From Thuidium tamariscinum (lineage: Eukaryota; Streptophyta; Bryopsida; Hypnales; Thuidiaceae): DNA of 64,000 bases. Positions 11,473 to 21,321 of this stretch are shown here, one piece after another. Numbering within the stretch: position 1 is the first letter of the stretch; each line of letters begins with the position of its first letter. The stretch is taken from NCBI GenBank assembly GCA_947034885.2, contig OX344751.2:5270001-5334000 (forward strand), in the 5' to 3' direction. The position numbers and the translations under genes were made by a program. A model generated the notes under the pieces. It saw only the letters and a list, made by a program, of their open reading frames with translations. It searched no databases and had not been told where the DNA came from.

Positions 11473-12760
11473 CTTTCATGCCCACCTGCACACACCACTC
11501 TAATGTAGACTTCCAAAATTACTCAGATCTTGATCTGTAAGAACTAAACCCTAAACTCCTCTACCATCACAATACAAACAAGAAGAAGCCTCAAACCCTA
11601 ACTGGTGAGAGAACAAGAAGAAACCACGAACCTTAATTGGCGAGAGAATAGGAAGAAGCCCCGAATCCTAACTAGGGGGGACAATCCGAATCGAGACACT
11701 CATCGTCGATCTACTCCACATCATTGATCTGCTTTGTGTCAACCTAGGGCAATTTGATGGCCACCTAAGCAACAACTGTCTAACAGATACATTAACAACC
11801 TAACGAGTTGATGACCTGCCGATTGATAACTTGGCCACTTGGATTATTTACCTAGCCAACTCACAAAGGCAGTTGGATTAATTAAGACTATTGGTAGAAT
11901 AAATGAATATTAAAGGGGGTATCCTAAGTCTAATCTTTTTCTAAATCACCCTATTAATCTATACTCTATAGTATTTATAAGACACCTCATGGTATTTTTT
12001 TATATACTATAGTTTATAAAATCAAATTATAATTTTTACCTTGAATGTTTATTTGGCATCCTAAATTTGTTCGTACGTATATATGTACTTCTCACGCTCA
12101 CTGCACCCCCCGAGCGGACAAGATTATTGTATGAGACAACAAACATTCAAGGGGGAGTTTTAGACTGTAATTTTATTGTACAATGTGTTTATTAATGGAG
12201 CTCAATTTGTCATTCAAATTTTTAAAAATGGATTGTAGAGTGTAAACTGCCTCACAAATTTGACTATGTTTCTTAATTCTTTGCATAGAATGAGCCAACT
12301 TTCATTTAATCTTCAATTACAAATGAATTTAAAATTGCAAACTTAATTAAAGTTTAGGGTAGGATAAGGAGAATTTTTTTTAAGGCTAGTATTTCAAACC
12401 AATTTAACTATGAGTCGAAGTTGCTTAGGATTTGGTATAGAGGGAGAGTGCTCATTGACAAGGCGTTCTCTTTACTTATGATTAGTAGCGATGGCATGCT
12501 ACAAATGAAGAAGGGAGAATTTGCAAAGTGTTCGATGATGGCTTCTCGTAGAATGCAAGAAGACATTCAGCCAGAGATTGAAGTTCGTTCGCTCTTCTAC
12601 TTTTTTTCCATTATTTTTAGTTCAAAGTTTTGTGCATTTTGGGGGGGCATCAATTTCGGGACTTGCAATTTCGAGGAGTCGTCGATTAGGATATCCAAAA
12701 CTGCGCCTACTATAATCAACAATTTTACAATCGTTGGTCTGTTTACAATCATTTTAAGAA

Positions 12761-13332
12761 ATCCTCGTTAAAGAGGAAATCTAAAATTACATATTCTCTA
12801 TTCAGATCGTTAGGTTGAATTACACTCAACCAGTTCGGAAAGTCCTTATTGATGAAGACACTCAAAACAACTTTTAATCTAATTGAAGAATGCTAAGATT
12901 GTTGGGCTATTTTTATCAAACTTAGTTTGAAGGACAATATCTGCACATTTTTTGGATTAATGCCAATATTTTGGTTTGAATTACATTCACCTCATATAGT
13001 CCTCATTGACAAGGCTATCCATAATTTTAGATTGAATGTTGAAAAGACATGTTATTTTATGATTTCCTTATAGCTTCTCTAGTTTTCTAATAGAATGAGT
13101 GTTTAGCTGTTTACTTCAATTCAAACGAAACTAGATATATATTGTGAAAATTTTTTAAAGCTTTGAGATGATTTAAAAATCTAGTTGTCAATACTGTTAC
13201 ATTTGTATTATCTTACTTGTATACTACGGTGTTGTAAACAAGGATCAAGAATGAATTCGTTTTTCTTTCATCTTCATTTATAAATAATAGAGCACTTATG
13301 TTAAATTCTCTTCAATGATTTGAACTAATTAA
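12761..13332. other. AT-rich stretch without a gene
   Basis: Sequence between repeat copy B and the ParB/methyltransferase-like gene. I see only short frames and no repeat boundaries. It may include the promoter of the downstream gene, but no TATA box stands out. Confidence 0.5.
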
Positions 13333-13794
13333 ATGAATGAAAAAGAAAAAACTGAAATCATGTGTGCCAAGGAGGAAGATGGTGAGAACAATAATGATGG
13401 TGAAAGAATTGTTATTGGAGAAACGGGAAGAGTTGTACTTCCAATTGTTGAGGTAAATGAAATTTCTATATGTTCTCAACTTCATGTGCTTTCCATTACT
13501 TTGTGTATATACAATCATTCAAAGAAATAAGTTGTAAATATAAGTCACTCTCTTTATAATCTTATCTTAAACTTTTCTAATACCATTTTATTTATCATTA
13601 CTTTGAAGGTTGCATCTATCGATCTTCAATTTGAAGATGACAAACTAAGACGTGAATGTCCACTTGATGTAACAAGCGAATTGAAGAGTGAGCAACTCCA
13701 CTGCGAACAACTTAAGGTGAATACTACAAGACTTATCAATACATTCTGTATCCAACCAATTTCTAAGTCACGCCTTAAGATACCTCTTTGTTGA

Positions 13795-14124
13795 ATGATT
13801 GTTATAGACGAGGTTCGACTAGTTAATACAATGGATGTTAAGAAATTGGAGAGTGAGTTTATGAATGGCTATCGAGATGGTGATCGGGTTCTATATATAT
13901 TCCCATACAACAATTTCGAAAAAACTATGGATATGATTGAAGAAGAAATTGCAAAGTGGAGTCGTCATCGGCAATATGTGAATGAGGAGTTTGGGAAAGA
14001 GTTGATGGTTGATGATGACCTTGCCCAATTGAGAAGCAAGATGTTTTACGTTTGGGATGGAAATCATCGTGACTTGACATGGATGCAATACATCACCAAC
14101 TATTATCCTATAGAACTTGATTAG
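13795..14124 (+). pseudogene. ParB/Srx-like segment of the decayed gene
   Basis: A 109-codon frame that includes the pentapeptide D-G-N-H-R at 14056-14070, preceded by a hydrophobic strand (MFYVW) and followed by a helix (TWMQYI). In ParB/Srx-fold proteins a DGxHR or GNHR motif marks the core. Upstream, MDVKKLESEFMNGYRDGDRV and an acidic helical stretch resemble the lead-in of that fold. A stop at 14124 interrupts what looks like continuing homology. The assignment rests on motif recognition only. Confidence 0.45.
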
Positions 14125-14519
14125 CACAAATGAATCCATTGCATTATATTGGATCTAAGAAGTCAAGTAGCAAACTTGCTAAATGCAATTAGTGATGTTA
14201 ACTAGTACGTTTCTTATTCTATTTAAATTTATATGTGAAGCATCTAAATATGAATTCATTGCCATGAAATTTGATTTTATTCTCATGCAAACGCATTATA
14301 TGATATGAAGGCTATTGAGCATGATCATGTGGAGAGCACAATTCTAGCTCGATTGCGGCAAATTTGAAATTTTGAAGTTCTACCTCTTGTTAATTTCAAG
14401 GGCCTTATATCTCCTAAAGAATACCAATATTGTGAGAAGGTAAAGGCAATGAGACCGAGTTGATTTTCTTTGACAATCAATGTCTTCATCTCCTTTTTGT
14501 ATAAGGTGCAACTACCTTT

Positions 14520-16140
14520 CCAATTTGTTTTTCTTGCAACATTTATATGTCATTTTTGTAATTCCTTTGACATTCTTTTAATATTGTAATATTTTTTATC
14601 AACCTTTGGTACTGTAATTTTGGTGATTTTTTTGACATTGTAATTTCTAAAATTTCCTTTGACATTGTAAGTTTTAGTTTTTGGATAGTTTGTAGGAAGT
14701 TATAGAAAGTCTACTTTAAAGTAAACTTTGAAGTCCTTCATTTTTGTGATTTCTTTGACATTGTGATTTGGGTCATTGCAAGAAACACTTGTTGATTTTG
14801 TTGCGTTTTGCAATGAAGGTTTTCACCAAAGAAAATTGATAGAAAAATTCTCTAAGTAGGAGAACTTGAAAAGTGCCAAATCTCAAGAAAATAGGTACTT
14901 TGATTCAAAAATTATGAAAAAATAGTAAAAATAAGTATTTTCAAAAAATAAAAAGAGACCATTTGCAACGACTTTATAGAGATGATCATTCACCAAAAAA
15001 TCCACCAAAATCATATTTTATATGTTTCAAAATACAAGCAAAAAGAAGCTCACTTTGTAGACCTTGACACCATATAAAATTAGCTATTTTTGAAAATCCT
15101 TCTTTGGAAAGCTAGAAGTCTACTAGAAGACCATTTCATCCAAATTTCATCTCAAAATCATTAAAAAAAAGATATTCCATAGTACTAAAAATTCCTAAAT
15201 CACAAAGTGTGACATTCAATCAGGGTCTATTTTAGGATAGTAAAATATTTTTGAAAATTATGAAAACATCAAGGAAGGTGTATAATAGTTATGAGTACCT
15301 CCCTCATAAATCTCAAGTCATTTGGAGCCAAAACACAAAAGTTGTGGCCAAAAAAGAGATCAGTATGCAATGTGTGATACAAAATAGTGCAATGACCCAT
15401 TTCTAAAATTTTTGTAATTCCCTCGACATTATCATTTCTATGATGTCTAACATTGTAATTTCTGAAATTTTTGTGATTTTCTCAACATTGTCATTTCTGT
15501 GATTTTTTTGACATTGTGATTCCTGAAATTTTTGTAATTCCATTGACATTGTAATTTCTATGATTCCTGTGACATTGTAATTTCTAAATTTTTCTTTGAC
15601 ATTGTAAGTTTTAGTTTATAGGAAGTTATAGAAAGTCTACTCTAAATTAAACTTTGAAGTCCTTCATTTCTAAGATTTCTTTGACATTGTGATTTCTGAA
15701 ATTTCTGTAGTTCCCGTGGCATTATGATTCTTGAAATTTCTATAGTTCCCATGATAGTGTGATTTCTGAAATTTCTGTAGTTCCCTTCACAATATGATTT
15801 CTAAAATTTTTGTAGTTCCCTTGATATTGTAATTTTTGAAATTTTTGTAGTTCCTCTGGCATTGTAATTCTTGAAATTTTCTTTGACATTGTAAGTTTTA
15901 GTTTATAGGAAGTTATAGAAAGTCTATTCTATCATAAATTTTGAAGTCCTCTATTTATATGATTTCTTTGACATTGTGATTTTTGAATTTTTTTGTAATT
16001 TCTATGACATTGTAATTTCTGTTGTGTCTTTGACATTGTAATTTTTGAAATTTTTGTTATTCCCTAAACATTGTCAATTCTATGATTTCTTTCACATTGT
16101 AATCTCAGAAATTTCTTTTGACATTGTAATTTTTGTGATT
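14520..16140. repeat. TGACATTGTAATTTC minisatellite, block 1
   Basis: Tens of degenerate copies of a roughly 30-45-bp unit combine TTTGACATTGTAATTTC, TGAAATTTTTGTAATTCC and, less often, AGGAAGTTATAGAAAGTCTA. A non-repeat interval lies at about 14770-15400. The block occupies an intron position of the decayed gene and ends just before the exon at 16151. Confidence 0.85.
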
Positions 16141-16150
16141 TTCAATTGTA

Positions 16151-16355
16151 GCGGGAGATTGTAGTGGCCGCCGATGAAGCAGCCCAAGAATATATAATGG
16201 GGACACCATTCCAAGAGAGGATTGCTCTAGGCATTTGGGAAGCAATGAAAAATGCTTCAGACAAGTTTGTCAACGTCATTCATGCCAAAGACTTTGACAA
16301 ATACCTAGAGGTGGCAAATCCAAAGAACGGAAATGATTTTCTCAAAGAAGTATAA
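16151..16355 (+). pseudogene. Middle exon of the ParB-methyltransferase-like gene
   Basis: The frame follows a good acceptor (TTGTAG at 16145-16150) and encodes REIVVAADEAAQEYI..., a helical segment of about 68 residues ending near a GT at 16350. The next fragments, at 16449-16520 (IDQHFNEYPNP) and about 16758-16940 (ending DPKLYTKKNC), continue in the same strand order. They contain a conserved-looking ESWHILLWNKAF stretch. No known domain is recognised in this middle part. Confidence 0.4.
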
Positions 16356-17258
16356 GTTCATTTCTACTCCATTTAAACTTGTAATCTCTGAATTTATTTA
16401 TATATTACTTCATTTCAATCTAACATAAATGTTTTTGTATGCTCAGATTGATCAACACTTCAATGAATATCCAAATCCTAAAATGACGATTGAAAAGCTT
16501 CAAATAAATTGTCACTGCTAATATTGAAACAAAACACAAAGCACAGTAGTTAAAATGGTGGAATGCAACTTTGACTATTTGACAATTTTATCGTTTTCCA
16601 AGGTCCAAGGATAAGGACTTCTTTTGGGATTTTTGGATCAACAAAGCATCTTTTGAGGTTGAGATATTGTATTGTAACCAGAAATCATTTTTTTTCTTTG
16701 TACTTATTATGATTTCATTTTATTTTATTTTTAACATTCTTCATTTCATTTTAATAGATAGAGGAGGTAGTTGTTAAGATGATTACAAACATTTGTAAAG
16801 ATGAAAACATTGTTGTAGATTGGATCATACAAGGTGTTCAAAAGCCCTCTGATTATATGGAGAGTTGGCACATTCTGCTTTGGAACAAAGCCTTTCACCC
16901 GTTCTTTGGAAACAAAGATCCAAAACTCTACACAAAAAAAAATTGTATTTAAAGAGTTCCCTAGAACTGAGAGTGTAGTGAGACAGATTGTATACAAGTA
17001 CTCTCATACTATTGCACTTGTCTATTTGCTTTAATCTTTTATTATACAGTTTCTATTATTTTTTATTTTTTGGTTTCTATTTGTTACCTTTACTTCTAGA
17101 AGTTGATGAAAATTCTTTATTTTTTCTTATTGTTTTTATTTCATGAATTACTTGCCAATCATGACATTTGTCTTCTTGACTTCACGTACTTCATGTAGGT
17201 TCTATTTCCTAAAAATGCAATTTCAACAAAAATCATACCACCTTTTTTCCTTTCTTAG

Positions 17259-17675
17259 TTGCAAAAAGACTCTAATCTTTGTATGTTCACATTTGAGCAA
17301 TTGAAGAAGTTCAAAGCTATACATTTGGAAGCAAGAAGGTGGTACCTTTATTATCATCAGAATTACACCCCTGACTCAGAGGTTGCAGAAAGGACAACTC
17401 TTGATGGTGGACAACTTATTCTTCTTGGCATTAACGATGCAAAAGAAGTCACTCAAGCACAAGAGAAGGCACCAAAGAAAAAGCGGCTCACGAAGAAGGA
17501 GAAGGAAGAGATGGAGAGGGTAACTAAAGAGAAGGTGGAGAAAGAAGAAGTCGAAAGAAAGAAGTCTCAAGCAAATGAGCTTGTAGCCGTGCCTTCACAG
17601 AGTCACAAAACTACCCCCATGTCAAACCAAAGCCATGATGATTGCCTTGCACCTGTTGCTCCAGATTCTTCTTAA
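17259..17675 (+). pseudogene. Lys/Glu-rich linker exon of the same gene
   Basis: A 138-codon frame, possibly starting just after a TTAG acceptor near 17260. The first half has aromatic-rich EARRWYLYYHQNYTPD. The second half (about residues 70-110) is highly charged, with KKKRLTKKEKEEMERV and further Lys/Glu, likely a coiled linker with nuclear-localisation-like basic clusters. It ends in a Ser/His/Pro-rich tail and stop. Confidence 0.4.
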
Positions 17676-17800
17676 TCAAATGTTATTCATGCCACTCGTA
17701 ATCGAATTTGAAAGAAGAAACGATTCATGTTTCTTTTAATCAACTCTTCAATGATAGAGCCTAAAGACTCCCTTCATGTCTTTGTAGAATGCACTTCTCT

Positions 17801-18122
17801 CATAAGAGGATTTTTTAGGGCTTCAGAAGACCGTTTCAGCCCTGTTCTCCTGTCTGCAAACGCGTCAGATAAAACAATAATAAAATAATAATAAAAAAAT
17901 AAAAAAATAATTTTTTTATATTAAAATATTATTAAAAAATAATAAAAATAATAAAAAAATAATTTTATATGTTTCAAAAAATAATATTAAAATATTAATT
18001 AAATATGATTATCTGATGTGGCAACTTCTTGGCCACATTAGATCGCCTCAGTAGCAGCGTTCAGAGAGTTCCCATGGCCTGATAACTCACAGTCTTACAG
18101 AGTAGCTAAAAATCTTCTTATG
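17801..18122. mobile_element. MITE-like element, copy 1 (322 bp)
   Basis: Ends are CATAAGAGGATTTTTTAG and its near complement TAAAAATCTTCTTATG. The interior is extremely A/T-rich, and GAGTTCCC, TCTGATGTGGCAA and TTAGATCGCCTC are shared with a second, inverted copy at 37117-37399. No clear target duplication is seen. It sits in an intron of the decayed methyltransferase-like gene. Confidence 0.75.
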
Positions 18123-18289
18123 CATCTCTCTCTTAAATAGTTTACAAGAGCTCATTGGCCTTGATCCTCGATGGATAAGGTTGCATGACACTATAGCTAA
18201 GCCGTATTGTATTCTCAACTTAATTCCAATATTTCTTCTTTTATACCATTGCTTTGAAGGTTTTAATTCTAACTTTACATGTATGAAAT

Positions 18290-18640
18290 ATGCAAATTAA
18301 TGCTACTTGCAATCATATTGTCACATCCGACTTTTGTAAGGAATACAAACATATAGGGCTTGACTTGGTCACTGCAGACATTCTAGAGAATCTACCTGTT
18401 CCAAATATTATAACTTCAATTCCAGAGTGGAATGCACACAAAGACAATTACGTTGAGACTCTCTTTGAGATGACTGATATGTATTTGTATGATGACAGTG
18501 CCCTCCTACTCATACATTGTGATGACCGAAGATTGCTAAAATAAGTTGATGAGTTGGCCGACCAATATGACATGAAGTTGGCCAAAGATTGGTGTGGAAT
18601 CAATGAGCTACATCTTGCATTCGATCACTAACGGTAAATG
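18290..18640 (+). pseudogene. Methyltransferase-like segment with a motif IV-like site
   Basis: The frame encodes DLVTADILENLPVPN followed by IITSIPEW (18407-18430), at the position where amino-methyltransferases carry (D/N/S)PP(Y/F/W). A helix and a strand, ALLLIHCDD, follow. After a stop at about 18542 the same frame continues as VDELADQYDMKLAKDWCGIN and ends FDH-stop near 18629. The SIPEW in place of the catalytic motif, plus the stop, suggest loss of activity. Confidence 0.45.
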
Positions 18641-20390
18641 AAAAAATTTATGTGGTTTCTTTGACATTGTGGTTTTTGAAATGTTTTGTAATTCCCTTGA
18701 CATTGTAATTTCTATGATTTCTGAAATTTTTGTAACTCCCTTGACATCGTAATTTCTGTGATTTCTTTGACATTGTGCCCACATTGTGATTTTTGAAATT
18801 TCCTTTGGCATTGTACATTTTAGTTTGTAGGAATTTATAGAAAGTCTACTCTACCCTAAACTTTGAAGTCCTTCATTTTTGTGATTTCTGAAATTTTTGT
18901 AATTTTCCTGATCTTGTAATTTCAATGATGTCTTTCACATTGTAATTTTTGAAATTTCCTTTAACATTGTAAGTTTTAGTTTGTGAGTAGTTCGTAGGAA
19001 GTTACAAAAAGTCTGTCCTAAAATAAACTTTGAGGTCCTTCATTTTAGTGATTTCTTTGATATTATGATTTCTGAAATTTTTGTAATTCCCTTAACATTG
19101 TAATATCTGCAGTTTCTTTAACATTGTAATTTTTAAAATTTCCTTTTAACATTGTAAGTTTCAGTTTGAATGTAGTTTGTAGGAATTTATAGAAAGGCTA
19201 TTCTACCCTAAACTTTAAAGTCCTTCATTTTTGTGATTTCCTTGACATTGTGATTTCTAAAATTTTTGTAATTCCCTTGATATAGTAATTTCACTGATGT
19301 TTTTCAAATTGTAATTTCTGAAATTTTCTTTGACATTGTAAGTTTTAGTTTGTGAGTAGTTTGTAGGAAGTTATTGAAAGTTTATCCTAAAATTAACTTT
19401 GAAGTCCTTCATTTTGGTGATTTCTTTAATATTATGATTTCTGAAATTTTTGTAATTCCCTTAACATTGTAATATCTGCAATTTCTTTAACATTGTAATT
19501 TCTGAAATTTCCTTTTGACATTGCAAGTTTTAGTTTGTGTGTAGTTTGTGGGAAGTTATAGAAAGTCTATCCTAAAACAAACTTTGAAGTCCTTCATTTT
19601 TGTGATTTCTAAAATTTTTGTAATTCCCGTGATATTGTAATTTCAATGATGTCTTTCACATTGTAATTTCTAAAATTTCCTTTGACATTTGAATTATTTG
19701 TAAAGTATCCTAAACCGGGGTTTAAACCCATGAGTTTTGTGAAAAAGCCAGTTGAGTTAAAAAAGTCAAAATAAAAGTGGGTATGAAACTTATTTTTCCA
19801 TCAAAATGGTGCTTAAAAAAGTTTGGTCCCACTTTTGAAGTTGTGTGACATAAGTATCTTGCAAAAAAGTTTAACACTTCAACTATAATTGTCTTCTCAA
19901 CTTCAAAAAAAGTCATGCCCAAAGTAAGGGGGAGTTTACAAAGAACTCAATTGTAAGTTTTAGTTTGTAAGTAGTTTGTAAGAAGTTATAGAAAGTCTAT
20001 CCTAAAATAAACTTTGAAGTCCTTTGTTTTGGTGATTTCTTTGACATTGTGATTTTTGGAATTTTTGTAATTCCCTTAACATTGTAATATTTGCGATTTC
20101 TTTAACATTGTAATTTTGAAATTTTCTTTGACATTATAAGTTTTAGTTTGTATGTAGTTTGTAGGAAGTTATAGAAAGTCTATTATAAAATAAACTTTGA
20201 AGTCCTTTGTTTTGATGATTTCTTTGACATTGTGATTTCTGAAATTTTTGTAGTTCCCTTGACATTATAATTTCTGAAATTTTTACACTTCCCTTGACAT
20301 TGCAAATCCTAAAATTTTGTAGTTCCCTTGACATTGTGATTTCTAAAATTTCTATAGTTCTCTTGACATTGTAATTTCTAAGAGACAATT
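18640..20390. repeat. TGACATTGTAATTTC minisatellite, block 2
   Basis: Same unit family as at 14520-16140. A higher-order repeat of about 300 bp (containing GTAGGAAGTTATAGAAAGTC and CTTTGAAGTCCTTCATTTT) recurs at about 18820, 19010, 19190, 19380, 19570, 19990 and 20170. It is interrupted by unrelated sequence at about 19689-19950. Confidence 0.85.
19689..19950. mobile_element. Short insert interrupting the minisatellite
   Basis: This unique-looking stretch breaks the repeat between a TGACATTTGAATT junction and AGGGGGAGTTTACAAAG, after which the array resumes. AAGGGGGAGTTT resembles the motif in repeat copies A and B and a retrotransposon polypurine tract. No target duplication was identified. 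Confidence 0.35.
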
Positions 20391-20460
20391 CTTTCTAATA
20401 TTCAACTTTTCAATGTTTCCAATCTGTTCAATTTTGGATTCAATTGTTCATTTGACCGGA

Positions 20461-20980
20461 GATTCTTTCACAGTTTTCATTCCAAGAAAATCGTGACTCT
20501 TCTTATGATGGTGAGCCTTTAGAGAAAAATGATGCTCTCTTCAATCTTACGAACATTGAAAACCTTTCTATGAACAAGAAAGTTCCTTGGAGAGGTTCAC
20601 ATGAGAAGAATTTACCCTTTATGCAAGATCTCATCCTACAATCTTGCAAGCTTAGAGATATTGTCCTTGATTGCAAAGCTACAAACATGTATTTTTTTCT
20701 TCAACAATTTTAAGTTCTAATCATCATTCTTTGGAGCTGATTTTTCATGATTTATTCATATATATTTTATTTTTCAATAGGTTCATCCATCAAGGCTTGT
20801 TTGAAGATTGGATGGCACATCTTAGCTTTAGAAGACGATCCTCTTATTTTCAAGGCTATGATTGCCCCGTTTGTCCTTATTATAGCTTCTATTCCCACAA
20901 CCAAGGATAGAGCTACTATCCCACCGCTTGATTAGCCACCTACAAAGAAGCCAAAGAGGAATCGATTCATCTCTTGTGCG
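20461..20980 (+). pseudogene. Methyltransferase-like segment with a motif I-like site
   Basis: The frame 20461-20712 ends with DIVLDCKAT (20657-20683). After an intron-like stretch ending in TTTTCAATAG (20780), a second frame encodes GSSIKACLKIGWHILALEDD followed by PLIFKAMIAPF. This matches the pattern of beta-class amino-methyltransferase motif I (V-L-D-x-F-x-G-x-G-(S/T), helix, G-x-x-x-x-x-E-x-D). The obvious splice joins the halves out of phase. A stop at 20932 precedes the basic PTKKPKRNRF, which looks like a nuclear-localisation signal. Confidence 0.45.
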
Positions 20981-21321
20981 TAAGTTGTAATTCATTTGTT
21001 ATATCACCATTTTTCATTTTATGAAAATATTTGAATTACATTGTATTTTACTAACCTTTTTTTCTTATCTTGTAGAGACACCGTAGTAGAGTAAGTACAA
21101 GATGCAAATGAGCAGAATCTACTTTTCAATTTCATTCTCTTGATTTATGCAGAGAGGATTGCTCAAGTATATATTGATGCTCCATCTCCAAAAGCGAATT
21201 GATGAAAGCTTCGATATAATCCAAAGGTAAAGGAGTTCTTGGATATAGAGGCAAATCAAAGAGAGGAATTTGAGATTGAAAGTTCAACCTCTAATGATTG
21301 TAGCTCTAGTAGTGATCTTTG

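Larger units (their letters stand above)
10098..12114. mobile_element. Non-autonomous TIR DNA transposon, 2,017 bp, 8-bp TSD
   Basis: The element starts CTCGGGGGGTGCAGT and ends with its exact reverse complement ACTGCACCCCCCGAG (15-bp perfect TIR). It is flanked by the 8-bp direct repeat CGGACAAG at 10090-10097 and 12115-12122. The unoccupied paralogous site in copy A reads CGAACAAG at 4445-4452 and continues straight into ATTATTG, as the right flank does here. An 8-bp duplication fits hAT-like elements, although the TIR sequence is not a classic hAT end. No transposase was found. The interior holds a pyrimidine-rich minisatellite and a gene-like segment around 11269-11700. Confidence 0.9.
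9830..12760 (+). repeat. Unidentified dispersed repeat, copy B
   Basis: Matches copy A over 9830-10097 and 12115-12760, and is split by the TIR element 10098-12114. It carries a frame at 12421-12771 homologous to the one at 4751-5026 in copy A, with matching MLRIW and MMASRRMQED motifs. The two frames diverge after about 75 codons because of indels, so neither copy is obviously coding. Confidence 0.8.
13333..21321 (+). pseudogene. Decayed ParB-like / DNA amino-methyltransferase-like gene
   Basis: A series of collinear, exon-like frames on one strand. They cover 13333-13452 and 13609-13716 (phase-compatible across a GT-AG intron), 13795-14124 (ParB-like DGNHR), 16151-16355, 16449-16520, about 16758-16940, 17259-17675 (Lys/Glu-rich), 18290-18640 and 20461-20980 (methyltransferase-like), then an acidic Ser-rich tail ending near 21321. 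The order resembles phage and bacterial ParB-methylase fusions, and the motif order (IV before I) fits beta-class N6-adenine/N4-cytosine methyltransferases. In-frame stops (about 18542, 18629, 20932), an out-of-phase junction near 20700-20780 and weak catalytic motifs argue that this copy is dead. The long introns are filled with a TGACATTGTAATTTC minisatellite. It is probably one member of a repetitive family. Confidence 0.5.
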
